Positions 12,651 through 24,674 of a stretch of DNA of 64,000 bases are shown in pieces; the first letter of the stretch is position 1, and the number at the start of each line of letters is the position of its first letter. The notes beneath the pieces are model-generated. The model made no database searches and had not been told where the DNA came from. It worked only from the letters and a program-made list of their open reading frames with translations. The DNA comes from Dendrobium chrysotoxum (taxonomy: Eukaryota; Streptophyta; Magnoliopsida; Asparagales; Orchidaceae), in the NCBI GenBank assembly GCA_019925795.1, contig CM034304.1:4527471-4591470 (forward strand), in the 5' to 3' direction. Both the position numbers and the translations under genes were made by a program.

Positions 12651-13985
12651 ATGAGTACCATTCTTTGGCATGAAAAGGAAGTGAACATGGAAGCTAATGT
12701 AGCTGTTATTTTTGGGAAGATTTGTGAATTTTCAAAATCTTGAATTGCTGAACTAGAAGAAGAATTGCCAAAGTTTATTCAGGATCTGATTGCAATGGAG
12801 ACCAAGGTTGAAGAAACTTTGATAGAACTTGGTACATAATAGTATTTTTGTGTTGCATTTTTTTTTCTTCTTCCAAATCTCCTGTAATTTATTTTCTACT
12901 TGGGATTTTTCTTAGCTGCTGCATTCTTCTTTTTTTGTTCAGGTAGGAAAGAGATCATTGCAGGTTTCAAAGAACTTGTATATTCACTTCCTAAGGAGAT
13001 GGTAGCCATGCAAAGTGAGTTGGAAAAATTAGAAGATTCTTCTAAAATTTATTTCTTGCGAGCTCAAGTGCAGTCTTTATCTGCATTATTGCAACGGGAG
13101 GTAATTCTTCCTGATAGAATGCCACATGATTTGGTTGACAAGTTGGAATCTATGTTTGATAAATCTGATGGCCAGCTTCACGAGATAAAAAATCTTCATT
13201 TGGTGGTATAATCCCTCTTTTACATGTATTTTTCCTTAAATGCTTACTAGATCTCGACAGCTTGCTTTATTGTCCATCTAGTCAAAGAGGTGTGTGCCAA
13301 AAAGAACTAAGCACTAATATGAGATTAATTATCTTCATTTCCTTATAGCTGGTTGCTGTCACCTTATAACTAACTATTTATGAGATATGCCCTAAATAGT
13401 TTTGCTTTTTTTACTTTGTAATATGCTTATTCTGAACTGTTCAGGTATATTGAAAAAGGATTAGTCAAGTCAGCCATTTCAATCTCCTGATCATATGTGA
13501 TTTAATCTAATTTCTCTACATTCTTTATAGATTTTAAGGCAAACCAATCAAGAGGAAATAATTGATTTCTACCTGCCAATGTACAGATTGTTGACGCAAT
13601 AGCAGAGATTTAAGAGCGCCGAGATGCTGTGATCGATCTTGAAAAGAAACTTATTGATCTGCAACAAGTAAGCTTATCGATCTTATTTTATTTTGGTTTC
13701 ATAAATTATACTATAAAATCATTAACTGGTTTTATAGATTTAGTTGGTTTTGTTCCACGGCGAGCTGCATTACTAAGGCATTGTGTGCATGCTATAACAC
13801 AGCAGATTTAGATTGGTTCCATTTGTGGTAATTTAACCTGCTTTACAACATTGCAGGATGAAACAAGTTTTGTATTTTCTTCTCATAGTGGTGCGATATA
13901 TGGTCAATCCAGTAGAAAGAAGTTCTTAGAGAGACCAAACCTCAGCGATGCGATCAGTAGAATAAGGGAACAGGTCGATTCTTAA
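12651..13985 (+). pseudogene. Captured fragment of an unrecognised multi-exon host gene encoding a coiled-coil protein
   Basis: Four segments join in phase through canonical introns: 12651-12831 (start MSTILWHEKEVNME), 12943-13205 (contains KEIIAGFKELVYSLP and LLQREVILPDRMP), 13587-13667 and 13858-13985 (contains SSRKKFLERPNLSDAISR). The product of about 215 residues is helical and rich in Glu, Leu and Lys, with heptad-like spacing, so a coiled coil is likely. There are in-frame stops: a TGA in the first segment (after CEFSKS) and TAA at 13611-13613. It does not resemble any known CACTA protein. Exon borders, lack of transposon motifs and decay point to transduplication of a host gene. I do not recognise the family. 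The short exon at 706-774 could be its first exon. Confidence 0.6.
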
Positions 13986-14769
13986 ACAGTTATTTTTGTA
14001 TGAATCTTTAGTATAAAAGATATGTTTTGTGTAATATCCTTTGTTTCATTTAGCATTGTTTACTTGTGAGTCAAGATGTCTTGTTATTTATGTAATGATA
14101 TTACCTGGGAAAATATATTGTAGCTGAGCGAATATTATATTTTTGCTGATTGAAAGTGGAGTATTGTGCTTTATTTTCCATTTGGCTCTGATAAAATTTA
14201 AGGTTTATTTGCCTTTGATTTTGAAATAAGTAGAAAAGAAGGAGAAAGGATGGTTGAATACTTCATTGCATTGCAATAGCCGAAAACAAGCCCTACGAAT
14301 AGAGGTTTACAAAGGTGTAAAACATGAAAGAAATGAGCATATCCTTGTAACAATTGAAATCTAAATATTGCACCAGGTTTAAAAAAAATAAAAATCTACT
14401 AACTATAATTGCTAGAATCCCTAGAAATCAGCCACCCAATCGCACTTGATCAAGAGGCTTTCATACATCCTAAAACCGCTGGGTGGAAAGACATGAATGA
14501 TCTTTGGAATTCCTATCAAAGGATGAATGAATATAATTTTTTGAATTCTATGCTTTTTATTATTGTTACCTCAAGCTAATAAAATGTGTTATTTTCTATT
14601 ATGAAATTTATGTAACTAATTGTAATATAAATGAGTGATGGATTGATCTTAATTGTTATAGCCAAGGCATAATAATTAGATAATAATTTTTTTTACTAAA
14701 TATCACAAATTTTATATCCATAAATATATATCAACATTTAATGAAAATAAAGGGGTATGAGATTTATTT
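13986..14769. other. Non-coding spacer before the CACTA right subterminal region
   Basis: AT-rich and without supported coding or repeat structure on either strand. Confidence 0.4.
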
Positions 14770-15104
14770 GATTGAACATTTTGCGACCAATTCTTATTTT
14801 GGTCGCTATAGGAAAAATATAATAAATAAAATTAATTACTAAAATTACTAAATAGAATCCAAATAATGTTCATTAGCGTCCAAAAAAATGGTCACTAATA
14901 TGTCTAATTTTAGCGACCAATACTAATTAGTGGTCGCTAATTTAGCAACCAAAAAAAAATTTTGGCCGCTAAAAGCCTCAGCGACGAGGCTACTGCGACA
15001 AATCAGCGACCCAAGTATTTTTGGTCGCTATTGGAATTAGCAGCCAAATTAACATTTTTAGCGACCAATTTTGTTGGTCGCTAATTACCTATTTTCTTGT
15101 AGTG
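14770..15104. repeat. CACTA right subterminal repeats and TIR
   Basis: Many direct and inverted copies of GCGACCAA/TTGGTCGC occur here (near 14783, 14801, 14912, 14933, 15006, 15022, 15060 and 15074), ending in the TIR ATTTTCTTGTAGTG. The motif matches the left subterminal block, so both ends belong to one element. Confidence 0.9.
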
Positions 15105-18100
15105 CCTAGAGGATCAAAACTTGGAGGTCGTATGATCAGGCAGGAATATGTGCATTAACGATGATCAGAATTGGGAGATCATTTAACGGGATCAGAATAT
15201 GCCCATCACAATGGATCCAAACTGCCAGATGTTATGATGGGATAAGAATATGCCCATCATAGAGGATTAAAACTAGGACATCTTATGATGGGGTAGGAAT
15301 ATGCCCATCTCAGAGGATCAAAACTATGAGATCATTTGATGGGGTAGAAATAAGCCAATCACAAACTATCCAAACTAGCAGATCAATTGATGGGGTAGGA
15401 ATATGCCCATCATAGAGGATCAAAACTAAGAGATCATGTCATGGGATTGGAATATGCCCATCACAGAGGAACAAAAATTGGAGATCATATAATGGGATAG
15501 GACTCTGTCCATCATAGAGGATAGAAACTAGGTTGTTATATGATTGGGTAGAAATATGCCCATCATAGAGGATCAAAACATGGAAATCATATAATGGGGT
15601 ACTAATATACCCACCATAGCGGAATGAAACTAGGAGATTGTATGATGAAGTTGGAATATTCCAATCACAAAGGATCAAAATTTGGAGATCATGTGATGGG
15701 GTAGGAATATGCTCATCATAGAGGATCGAGATGTGGAGATCATATAATGAGGTAGGAATATGCCCATCATAGAGGATCAAAACTGGAAGATCATATGATG
15801 GGGTAGAAATATGCCAATCATAGAGCATTAAAATTGGAAGATCATACGATGGTGTAGGAATATGCCCATCTCAGAGGATCGAAACTAGGAGATTATATGA
15901 TGGAGTAGGAATATACCCATCATAGAGGATCAAAATAGGGAGATCGCATGAAGGGGAAGGAATATGCCCATCATCGAGGAACAAAATTGAAAGCTCATTT
16001 GATGGGGTAAGACTATGCCCATTAAAGAGGATAAAAATTAGGAGATCATTTGATGGAATAGGAATATGCCCATCACAAATGATCAAAACTAGGAGATCAT
16101 TTGATTGGGTAAGAATATGCCCATCACAGAGGATCAAAATTGGTAGGGCGTATGATGGGGTAAGAATACGCCCATCAAAATGGATCTAAGCTGGTAGATC
16201 ATATGTAGGGGAATGAACATGCCCATCATAGAGGATCAAAACAAGGAGATAATATGATGGGGTAGGAATATGCCTATCACAAAGGATCAAAATTGGGAGA
16301 TCATATGATGGCTTAGAAATATGCCCATCATAGAGGATTGAAACTGGAGGATCATATGATGGGGTAGGAATATGCCCATCAAAGTGGATCAAAATTAGGA
16401 GATTATATGATAGGGTAGGAATACACCCATCAGAAGGGATTAAAACTTAGGGATCATATGATGGGGTGAGAATATGCCCATCATAGCGGATCAAAATTTG
16501 GAGATCTTATGATGGGGAAGGAATATGCCCATTATAGAGGATCAAAATTGGGAGATCATATGATGGGGTTGGAATATGCTCATTACAGAGGATAGAAACA
16601 GGAAGATCATCGAAGGGGTATGAATATGCCAATCATAGAGGATCAAAACTAGTAGATCGTATGATGGGGTAGGAATATGCCCATGTTAGAGAATTAAAGT
16701 TGGTAGATCATATGATGAGGTAAGAATATGCCCTCATAGAGGATCAAGATTCAAAGATGATATGATGGAGTAGGAATATGCCCATCGTAGAGGGACGAAA
16801 CTAGGAGATCGCATGATGGGGTAGGAATATACCCATCATAGAGGATCAAAACTAGGAGATCGTATGATGGGGTAGGAATATGCCCTTCATAGAGGATCAA
16901 AATTAGGAGATCACAAAATGGGGTAGGAAAATGCCCATCATTGAGGATCAAAACAAGTAGATCATATGATGGGGTTGGAATATGCCCATCATAGAGGATT
17001 GAAACTAGAAGACTGTATGATGGGGTAAGAATATGCCCATCACTGAGGATCAAAACTAGGAGATCGTTTGATGGGGTAATAATATACCAATCATAGAGGA
17101 TCAAAATAGGGAAATCATATGATGGCGTAAGAATATGCCCATCAGAAAGGAATAAAAATGGGAGATTATGTAGTCGGGTAGGATTATGCTCATCATAGAG
17201 GATCTACACTGGGAGGTAATATGATGTGGTAAGAATATGCCCATCATAAAGGGAAAAAATTGGGAGATCATATGATGGAGTAGGAATATGCCCATCATAA
17301 AGGATCCAAACTGGCATATCGTATGATGGGGTATGAATATGCCTATCACAGAGGATTGAAATTGGGATATCATAAAATAAGGTAGGAATAAGCCCATTAC
17401 AGAGTATCAAAACTTAGATATCGTATCATGGGGTGGCAATATATGTATCAAAGAGGATCAAAACTAGAAGATCGTATGATGGGATTGGAATATACCCATC
17501 ATAAAGGATCAAAATTGGGAGATCGTATAATGGGGTGGGAATATGCCCATCATAGGAGATCAAAATTTGGAGATCTTATGATGGGGTAGGAATATGCTCA
17601 TCATAGAGGATCAAAAATAAGAGGTCATATGATGGGGTAAGAATATGCCCATCATAGTGGATTGAAACTAAAAGATCGTATGAAGGGGTAGGAATATGCC
17701 ATCACTGAGGAATAAAATTGGGAGATTTTATGATGGGGTAGGAATATGCCCTTCACTGAGGAACAAAACTAGGAGATGGTATGATGGGGTAGGAATATGT
17801 CCGTCACATAGAATCAAAATTGGGAGATCGTATGATGGGATAGGAATATGCCCATTCTAGAGGATCAAGACTAGAAGATCATTTGATGGGGTAGGAATAT
17901 GCCCATCATAGAGGGGTCAAAAGTGGGAGATCGTATGATGAGGTAGGAATATACCCATCATAGGGGATCAAAACTTGGTGATCGTATGATGGGGTCAGAA
18001 TATACCCATCACAAAGGATTAAATTGAGAGATCGTAAGATGGGGTAGGAATATGCCCATTACTTAAGATCGAAACTGGCAGATCACATGATGGGGCAGGA

Positions 18101-20633
18101 ATATACCCATCATATAGGATCAAACTAGGAGATCATTTGAAGGGGTAGGAATATGCCCATCCTAAAGGATCTAAACTGGAAAATTATATGATGGAGTTTG
18201 AATATGCCTATCACATAGGATCAAAGCTGGAAGTTATATAATGGGATAGAAATATGTCTATCAAAGAGGACAAAAATTGACAGATCCTATGATGGGATAA
18301 AAATATACCCATCACAAAGGATCAAAGCTAGGAGATCGTATGAAAGGGTAGGAATATGCCAAGGATCAAAATTAAGAGATCTTTTGATGGGGTAGAAATA
18401 TGCCCATTAGAGAGGTCCAAAATTGGGAGGTCGTATAATGGGATAGGTATATGCCAATCATAAAGGGTCAAAACTAGAAGATAGTATGAATGAGTAGGAA
18501 TATGCTCATTACTAATGATCAAATTAAGAGATCGTATGATGGGGTAGGAATATGCACATAACAGAAAATCAAAATTGGGAGATCGTGTGGTAGTGTAGGA
18601 ATATGTCTATCATATAAGGGTCAAAATTGGGAGGGTCAAAATTGGGAGATTGTATGATGGGGTAGAAAAATATACATCATAGTGATCAAATCTAGGAGAT
18701 CATATGATACTGTAGGAATATGCCTATCACAAAGGATCAAAATTGGGAGATCGTAAGGTGGGGTAAGAATATGCCCATAACTGAGGATTAAAATTGGTAG
18801 ATCATATGATAGGCTAGGAATATTCCCATCATAAAGGATCAAAATTGGAAGATCATAAGAAGTGGTAGGAATATGCCCATCATTGAGGATAAAAAAGAGG
18901 AGATCATATAACGGGGAAGGAATATGCTCATCATAAGGGAAGAAAAATGGGAGGTCATATGATGGGGTAGGAATATGTCCTCATAGAGGATCGAAATAAG
19001 GAGGTCATATGATGGGGTAGGAATATGCTCATCACAAAGGATCAAAATTAGAAAATTATATAAAGGGGTAGAAATATGCCCATCACTGAGGAATAAAACT
19101 GGGAGATCATTAAATGGGGTAGGAATATGCCCATCACTGAGGATCGATACTTGAAGATTGTATGATGGGGTATGAATATACCCATCACAGAGAATCAAAT
19201 TTCGGAGATCATTTGAAGGGGTAGGAGTATGCCAATGATAGAGGATCAAAACTGGGAGGTCGTATGATAGGGTAGGAATATACCGATCATAGAGGATTGA
19301 AATAGGAAGATCATATAATGGAGTAGGAATATGCCGACTATAGAGGATCAAAACTTAGAGATCATATAATGGGATGGGAATTTGCCCATCACAGAGGATT
19401 AAAATAGGGAGATCGTATAACTGGGTAAGAATATGCCCATCATAGAGGATTAAAACTTAAAGATCATATGATGGGATGGGAATATACCCATCATAAAGAA
19501 CAAAGACTAGAAGATCTTATAATGTGGTAGGAACATGCGATTGGGAGATCATATGATGATTTTGGAATATGCCCATCATAAAGGATGAAGACTAGAAGAT
19601 CATATGATGGGGTAGAAATATGCCTATCATAAAGGGTCAAAATTTTGGGATCGTATGATGTGGTAAGAATATACCCATCATCGGGGATTAAAACTTGGTG
19701 ATCGTATGATGGGGTAGGAATATGCCCATGACAAAGGATCAAAACTGGGAGATCATAAGATGGGGTAGGAATATACCCATTAATGAGGATCAAAACTTGT
19801 ATATTTTATGATATGGTAGGAATATGCCCATTATAGAGGATCAAATCTGGGAGATCATTTGAAGGAGTAGGAATATGCCTATCACAAAGGATCAAAACTG
19901 GTAGATCATATGATGGGGTTGGAATATGCCTATCACAAAGGATCAAATTTTGGAGATAATATCATGGGGTAGGAATATGCCCATCAAAGAGGATCAAAAC
20001 TGGGAGATCACATGATGGGGTAGAAATATGCCTATCAAAAATGATCAAAACTAGCAGATCTTATGAAGGGATCCGAATATTCTCATCACAAAGGATTAAA
20101 GCTAGGAGATCATAAGATAGGGTGGAAATATGCCCATATAGAGGATCAAAACTAGGAGATCGTATGACGGGGTAGGAATATGCCCATCATAGAGGACTAA
20201 AACTATGAGGTCGTCTGATGGTGTTGGAATATGCCCATTATAAAGGATCAAAACTAGAAGATTGTATAAAGGAGTAGTAAATATGCCCATCACTAAAGAT
20301 CGAAACTAAGAGATCGTATGATGGGGTTGGAATATGCCCATCGTAGAAAACCAAAATTGGGAGATCGTGTAATGGGGTAGGAATATGCCCATTATGGAGG
20401 ATCAAGACTAGAAGATCATATGATGTGGTAGGAATATGCCTATCATAGAGGGTCAAAATTGGGAGATTGTTTGATGGGGTGGGAATACCCATCATAAAGA
20501 ATCAAAACTGGGAGATCATATGATAGGGTAAGAATATGCCTATCTCAGTGGATCAAAACTGGGAGATAATCAGATGGGGTATAAATATGCCCATCACTAT
20601 GGATTGAAATTGGTAGATCATATGATGGGCTAG
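15105..20633. repeat. Tandem satellite array, 51-bp unit, about 108 copies
   Basis: The unit can be read as gatcatatgatggggtagg, then aatatgcccatcatagagga, then tcaaaactggga; it is 51 bp. It repeats without a break from the CACTA right end to the start of LTR A at 20634. Copies are diverged, with many 1-2 bp indels, alternation of gatcgtatg and gatcatatg (CpG decay), and no obvious higher-order unit. Because 51 is divisible by three, the minus strand reads as repeats of a 17-residue pattern, PTPSYDLLVLILYDGHI. That makes chance ORFs of up to 170 codons, for example 18839-19351. There is no start context, codon signal or family match to support a protein. Confidence 0.93.
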
Positions 20634-21869
20634 TGTTCATCTCATTTTTGTATGAGGTCATTATGACCCAGTCCTGATCTCTAATTAATGTAGACTGTAG
20701 GATCAATTCTGATCCTTTATCAATCTAGCCTCTTAACTAATCTAATTTCTAGGATCTTCCTAGACTCCATACCCTAAGATCTACTTAGGTCCTAAGATTC
20801 TTCTAGATCACATACCTTAGGATTTCTAGACCTTAGGATCCTTCTAGTCTCTAAACCCTAGGAATTTCCCATACGCTAGGTTTCTTTAAGACTCCAAACC
20901 TTATGAACTTCCTAGGTCTTAGGATTCTAGAAGACCCTAGAACCTAGGGTTTCTTATATTCTAAAACCCTTTCAGAATCTAAACCATAAGATCTACCTAG
21001 TCCTCAGGATCAATCTAGACCCTTGGATTCATCTAAATTCAAAACTAATCTAGATCCTTGGTTAATCCTTATTCAAATCAATCCAAACCTTTGATCAATT
21101 TAAATCTTAAGCCAATCTAGACATTAATTCAATTCAAACCTCAAATCAACTCAAATCTCAAATCTACCCAGGCTCTAGATCCATCTAGGTCTTAGGATCT
21201 TCTTAAACCTTAGATCTATTAAGACCTTGGATTAACTCAAACTCTATGATCAATTTAGATTCAAATTAATCTTAACCTCAATCCAATCCACATCTTAATT
21301 TAATTCAAAAAAAAAAAAAACTCAATCAAAATCAAAATTTTAGTTTAGTTCAAAATCTAAACATTAATTCAAACCTTGATCCTATCTCTTGTCAGGCCTC
21401 AACCCCATCCTATCACTTATGATCTCCAAATGATCATGAATGGTTTGGGTAATTCAAATCCAATCATCCAAACCCAAAGTTCAATTCAAATCCAAAAAAT
21501 CCAGGCTGAAATTAAAGGCCAAAGGTCTAAGTCCTAAAACCCTTTTCAAATAGATTTTCAAATGCCTCAAACCCCATTCAAATGACCTTTGATTCAGAGT
21601 CTATCTGTTGCATACTGATGGGACATGTACCTAGAGGCAACCATCCAAATTTGAGCTCATTCTAAGATTTCTAACCCTAGAAATTGAAATAAAATCCAAA
21701 TGCTATAAAACCTTCAAATATTTACGGCCTATGCCACATGACCTACCACCAGTGGATCCTGACCGTAGAGCTTTCTCCAGAGCCTCCAATCACATCCATA
21801 CCCTTAATTTTGACATGTTGAGCATTAAAATACATTTTGTTGGACTCACTTTGACCCCCAATTGACCAA

Positions 21870-22520
21870 GTGTCAAAATGACCAAAATACCCCTTTGGGG
21901 TTTGATCAGTCACTTTGGATCAAATGATCTCCAAATTGAATGCAACCACTTCCAGCAAGTTTCAAATGTTGAACCAAACTTATTGAACCCAAACCCAAAC
22001 CCTAGGTCAATTTGGTTGACCAAATCAACCTAGGTTAACCTAAAGGTCCATTAATGATCCAAACAGGTTATTTTGACCAAATGACCTGCCCAGACCTTAA
22101 GATCACCACCAATAGATTTAGAATGTTATTTTCAAATTATTGAGCCCACTCCTATACCCTGGGTCAACCTGGTTAACTAAGTAAACCAGGGTTGACCCAA
22201 ATGACCCATTAAGGGCCCAAAATAGGTGATTTGATTGAATTGACCTTTCCACACCTGGGATCACTTTCCACAAACTCAAAAATATCAAACCAAACTGGTT
22301 GAGCCCATTCCCAAACCCTATGTCAACCTAATTGACCAAGTCAACCAGGGTTGACCCAATTAACCCTTTAAGGGCCCAATAGGCCCATTTGACCCCTAAA
22401 AACATATTCACTTGACTCCAAACATCATTTTAAATTCATTAAACCCAAACTAAAGTACTGGGTCAACCTGATTGACCAAGTCTACTCGGTTTGACCTAAT
22501 AACCCCTTAAGGGTCTAAAT
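21870..22520. promoter_or_regulatory. W-box-rich segment of LTR A
   Basis: The segment contains many GGTCAA and TTGACC words, often face to face (ggttgaccaaatcaacc near 22011; gttgaccaagtcaacc in related copies). TTGAC(C/T) is the core W-box bound by WRKY factors. Dense clusters in the same place of copies B and C suggest a conserved regulatory block. Activity is inferred. Confidence 0.5.
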
Positions 22521-23851
22521 GGGTTATCTTAACCCATTTAACTATTTTAAACCCCATCAAGCCCTCAACATTATTCAAATCATAGCCTAAATATTTTCTA
22601 ATCATGGGCCAATCAAATCCAAGAAAGTTGACCAAGTCAACACATTGAGACTTAGTCAAAATGGCTTAAATCTCTTCCCATCCATTCAAACTCTAAACCT
22701 TAAGTATCAAACCCTCTTCAAACTATCTCCACTAGCTCAAACCCATCCCTTCCATGCTACATAGGTAGCCCTTTAATTGTTGACTAGTCAATATGGTCAA
22801 TAAATCAAATGAATGGATTAAATGTGGTTAAATGACCTCTCAAACCTAACTTAATCCACTTAAGACCACTCCAGCTATTTAAACAACCTCCAAAACCTTC
22901 TTACACTTCAGCAGGACTTTGAATCATGATCAAATGGTTCAAATTAATCCCATGTGCAAGTGGGGACCAAAATGGGATTTCCACATCATTGTACTATCGT
23001 CCTTTTATTCTCTGCCATTCTGACAACCTTTAGACACATGGCAACATACCATCAAGCCATCAAGTTAATCTAAGCCCTCCATTTGGCCTGGAGACACTTG
23101 AATAGGGGTAAATAAGGATTTGAGCTCTCATTCTAACATCTACCCTATCTCTCCACTAAAAGCCTTCTAGACCAAAACCCTTCTTAGTTTTGAGGTCAGA
23201 GGGATCTCTTCTGCAATCCTGCAGCTCAAACTTGCCATTAAACCCTCACCGATGGTGAGTTCTCCAGTGAACCGAAGTTAAATATCATCCAGCTCAAATA
23301 TTAAGCGATTAAAGGCTTTTAAGAATGTGGACTCTTCAACAAATTTAATCATGGACAAACTACAAGTTCAAAGTTCTAAATAACATTAAAATCCTTTGAT
23401 TGGATTAGGTACAATCCTAAACCCTAGTCTAGGTCACTTAAGTTAGTTTAGCTTTCTATTAAGTGCTTCATTGGCTGCAAAATTAAGCATACACAAATGC
23501 TCTTCATTAATGTCAACTATGTTTAAAATTTCATTTAAATTAGTTGAGGATTTTGAGAGAAAGAAGCATTTATTTAATCCTAGGACGTAAACACTAGTCT
23601 CGTTGCATGCACAAAATCAGAACTGTTGATTTTTTAATCAACATTTTGGATTTTGTTGCTCCGTTATTTGATCCGACCGTGGAAGTAATCTATTAGATCG
23701 CAAATTTTTTTAGCTCAATCAGAGCCATTCATTTCATACAGTGGAAGATACAGTGGCGCAGAGGGATTGCTAGCATGGACTAGTGGAAAAGCGTGTGGAC
23801 CCCATCAATTCCTAATCATTCAGTGATGATTACGCGGTGGCACAATCATTT

Positions 23852-23862
23852 CCAATGATTGG
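23852..23862. promoter_or_regulatory. CCAAT palindrome in LTR A
   Basis: CCAATGATTGG is a perfect palindrome of two CCAAT boxes. It is flanked by a GC-rich CCGCCGCC block in otherwise AT-rich DNA and followed by a long AT-rich tract. The same palindrome occurs in copy B at 53053-53063; copy C has TAATGATTGG. It may mark the LTR promoter. Confidence 0.4.
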
Positions 23863-24674
23863 CCGCCGCCGCACATTCTATACCTGCGAGCTACAAGCTA
23901 CTGCGTGTCCTCCTGCCGGCACCAGCACTGTCAATGTTAATTAAATAGTTTTAAATCAATTTTAAAGCCATTTAATTATCAGAAACTTCTAAAAAATGCT
24001 AAAAATTCATTTCAAATCCAAAAATTCTATGTAATATATCAAATTGCTTGGATTTTTATGGCCTTTAATTTAAGAATAAATTAATTTTAAATGTCCTCTA
24101 TATTTAAATAATTTTAAATATTAATTAATTTATTATTTAATTAAAGTAAATCAAAATATTTTTAAAATTTTAAGAAAATTATTTTAAAGTATTTTAAACA
24201 TCTAAAGAACTTATTGAAATTATTTTGAGCATTATTTTGATTTTCTTTTATTTTATTATCAAAATTACCTATGTTTTACATATATAATTTTTTTTAAAAA
24301 AGTTTATTTTAAAATTAATATGTATATTTAAATCATTTTAAGCACTTTAAGTTTGACTTGAGATTTTAATCAGAGGTTGAGTTTGATAGAGTTGATTCAA
24401 TGGAGATTACATAATGAGTAATTAACTTATTAATTATTCATTATCTAAGCTTTATTTTCAAATATTTAAGTTGTACTTTGATTTTGTGTAGGGTACACAC
24501 ACTCACCTAGTTTTAAGGCTCTCTTAGATCTAGGATTGGATTGTGATTATTTGCAACATGTACATGTTAAGTCTAAGGGTTAGCAAAACATTGATTCAAA
24601 CCCATAAAACTTTTTTTTTTGAAGAACTACAAAAGCCTTTACTAAAAAAATAAAAAGAAAAGAAATACAAAGAC

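Larger units (their letters stand above)
10..15104 (+). mobile_element. CACTA (En/Spm, CMC superfamily) DNA transposon, full length, defective
   Basis: The left end starts CACTACAAGAAAAT and the right end finishes with its complement (ATTTTCTTGTAGTG). Both ends carry dense subterminal repeats built on GCGACCAA/TTGGTCGC. Inside, in order, are a possible captured first exon, a TNP2-like transposase gene, a TNPA-like gene and a second captured multi-exon gene. A SEUSS-like exon lies antisense in the large TNPA intron. About 15.1 kb is normal for an autonomous-size CACTA element. Such elements usually make 3-bp target duplications; here the flanks are tcc and cct, so only a 2-bp CC is shared. Both transposon genes are broken, so the copy is probably not self-mobile but could be mobilised through its intact ends. 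Confidence 0.93.

Noticed and set aside
15439..20495. Many minus-strand ORFs of a repeat protein
   Set aside because: All are readings of the 51-bp satellite. Frames shift with each indel and no gene signals are present. Kept only as an observation.
15105..20633. CRISPR-like array
   Set aside because: Units are contiguous without unique spacers, in plant DNA.
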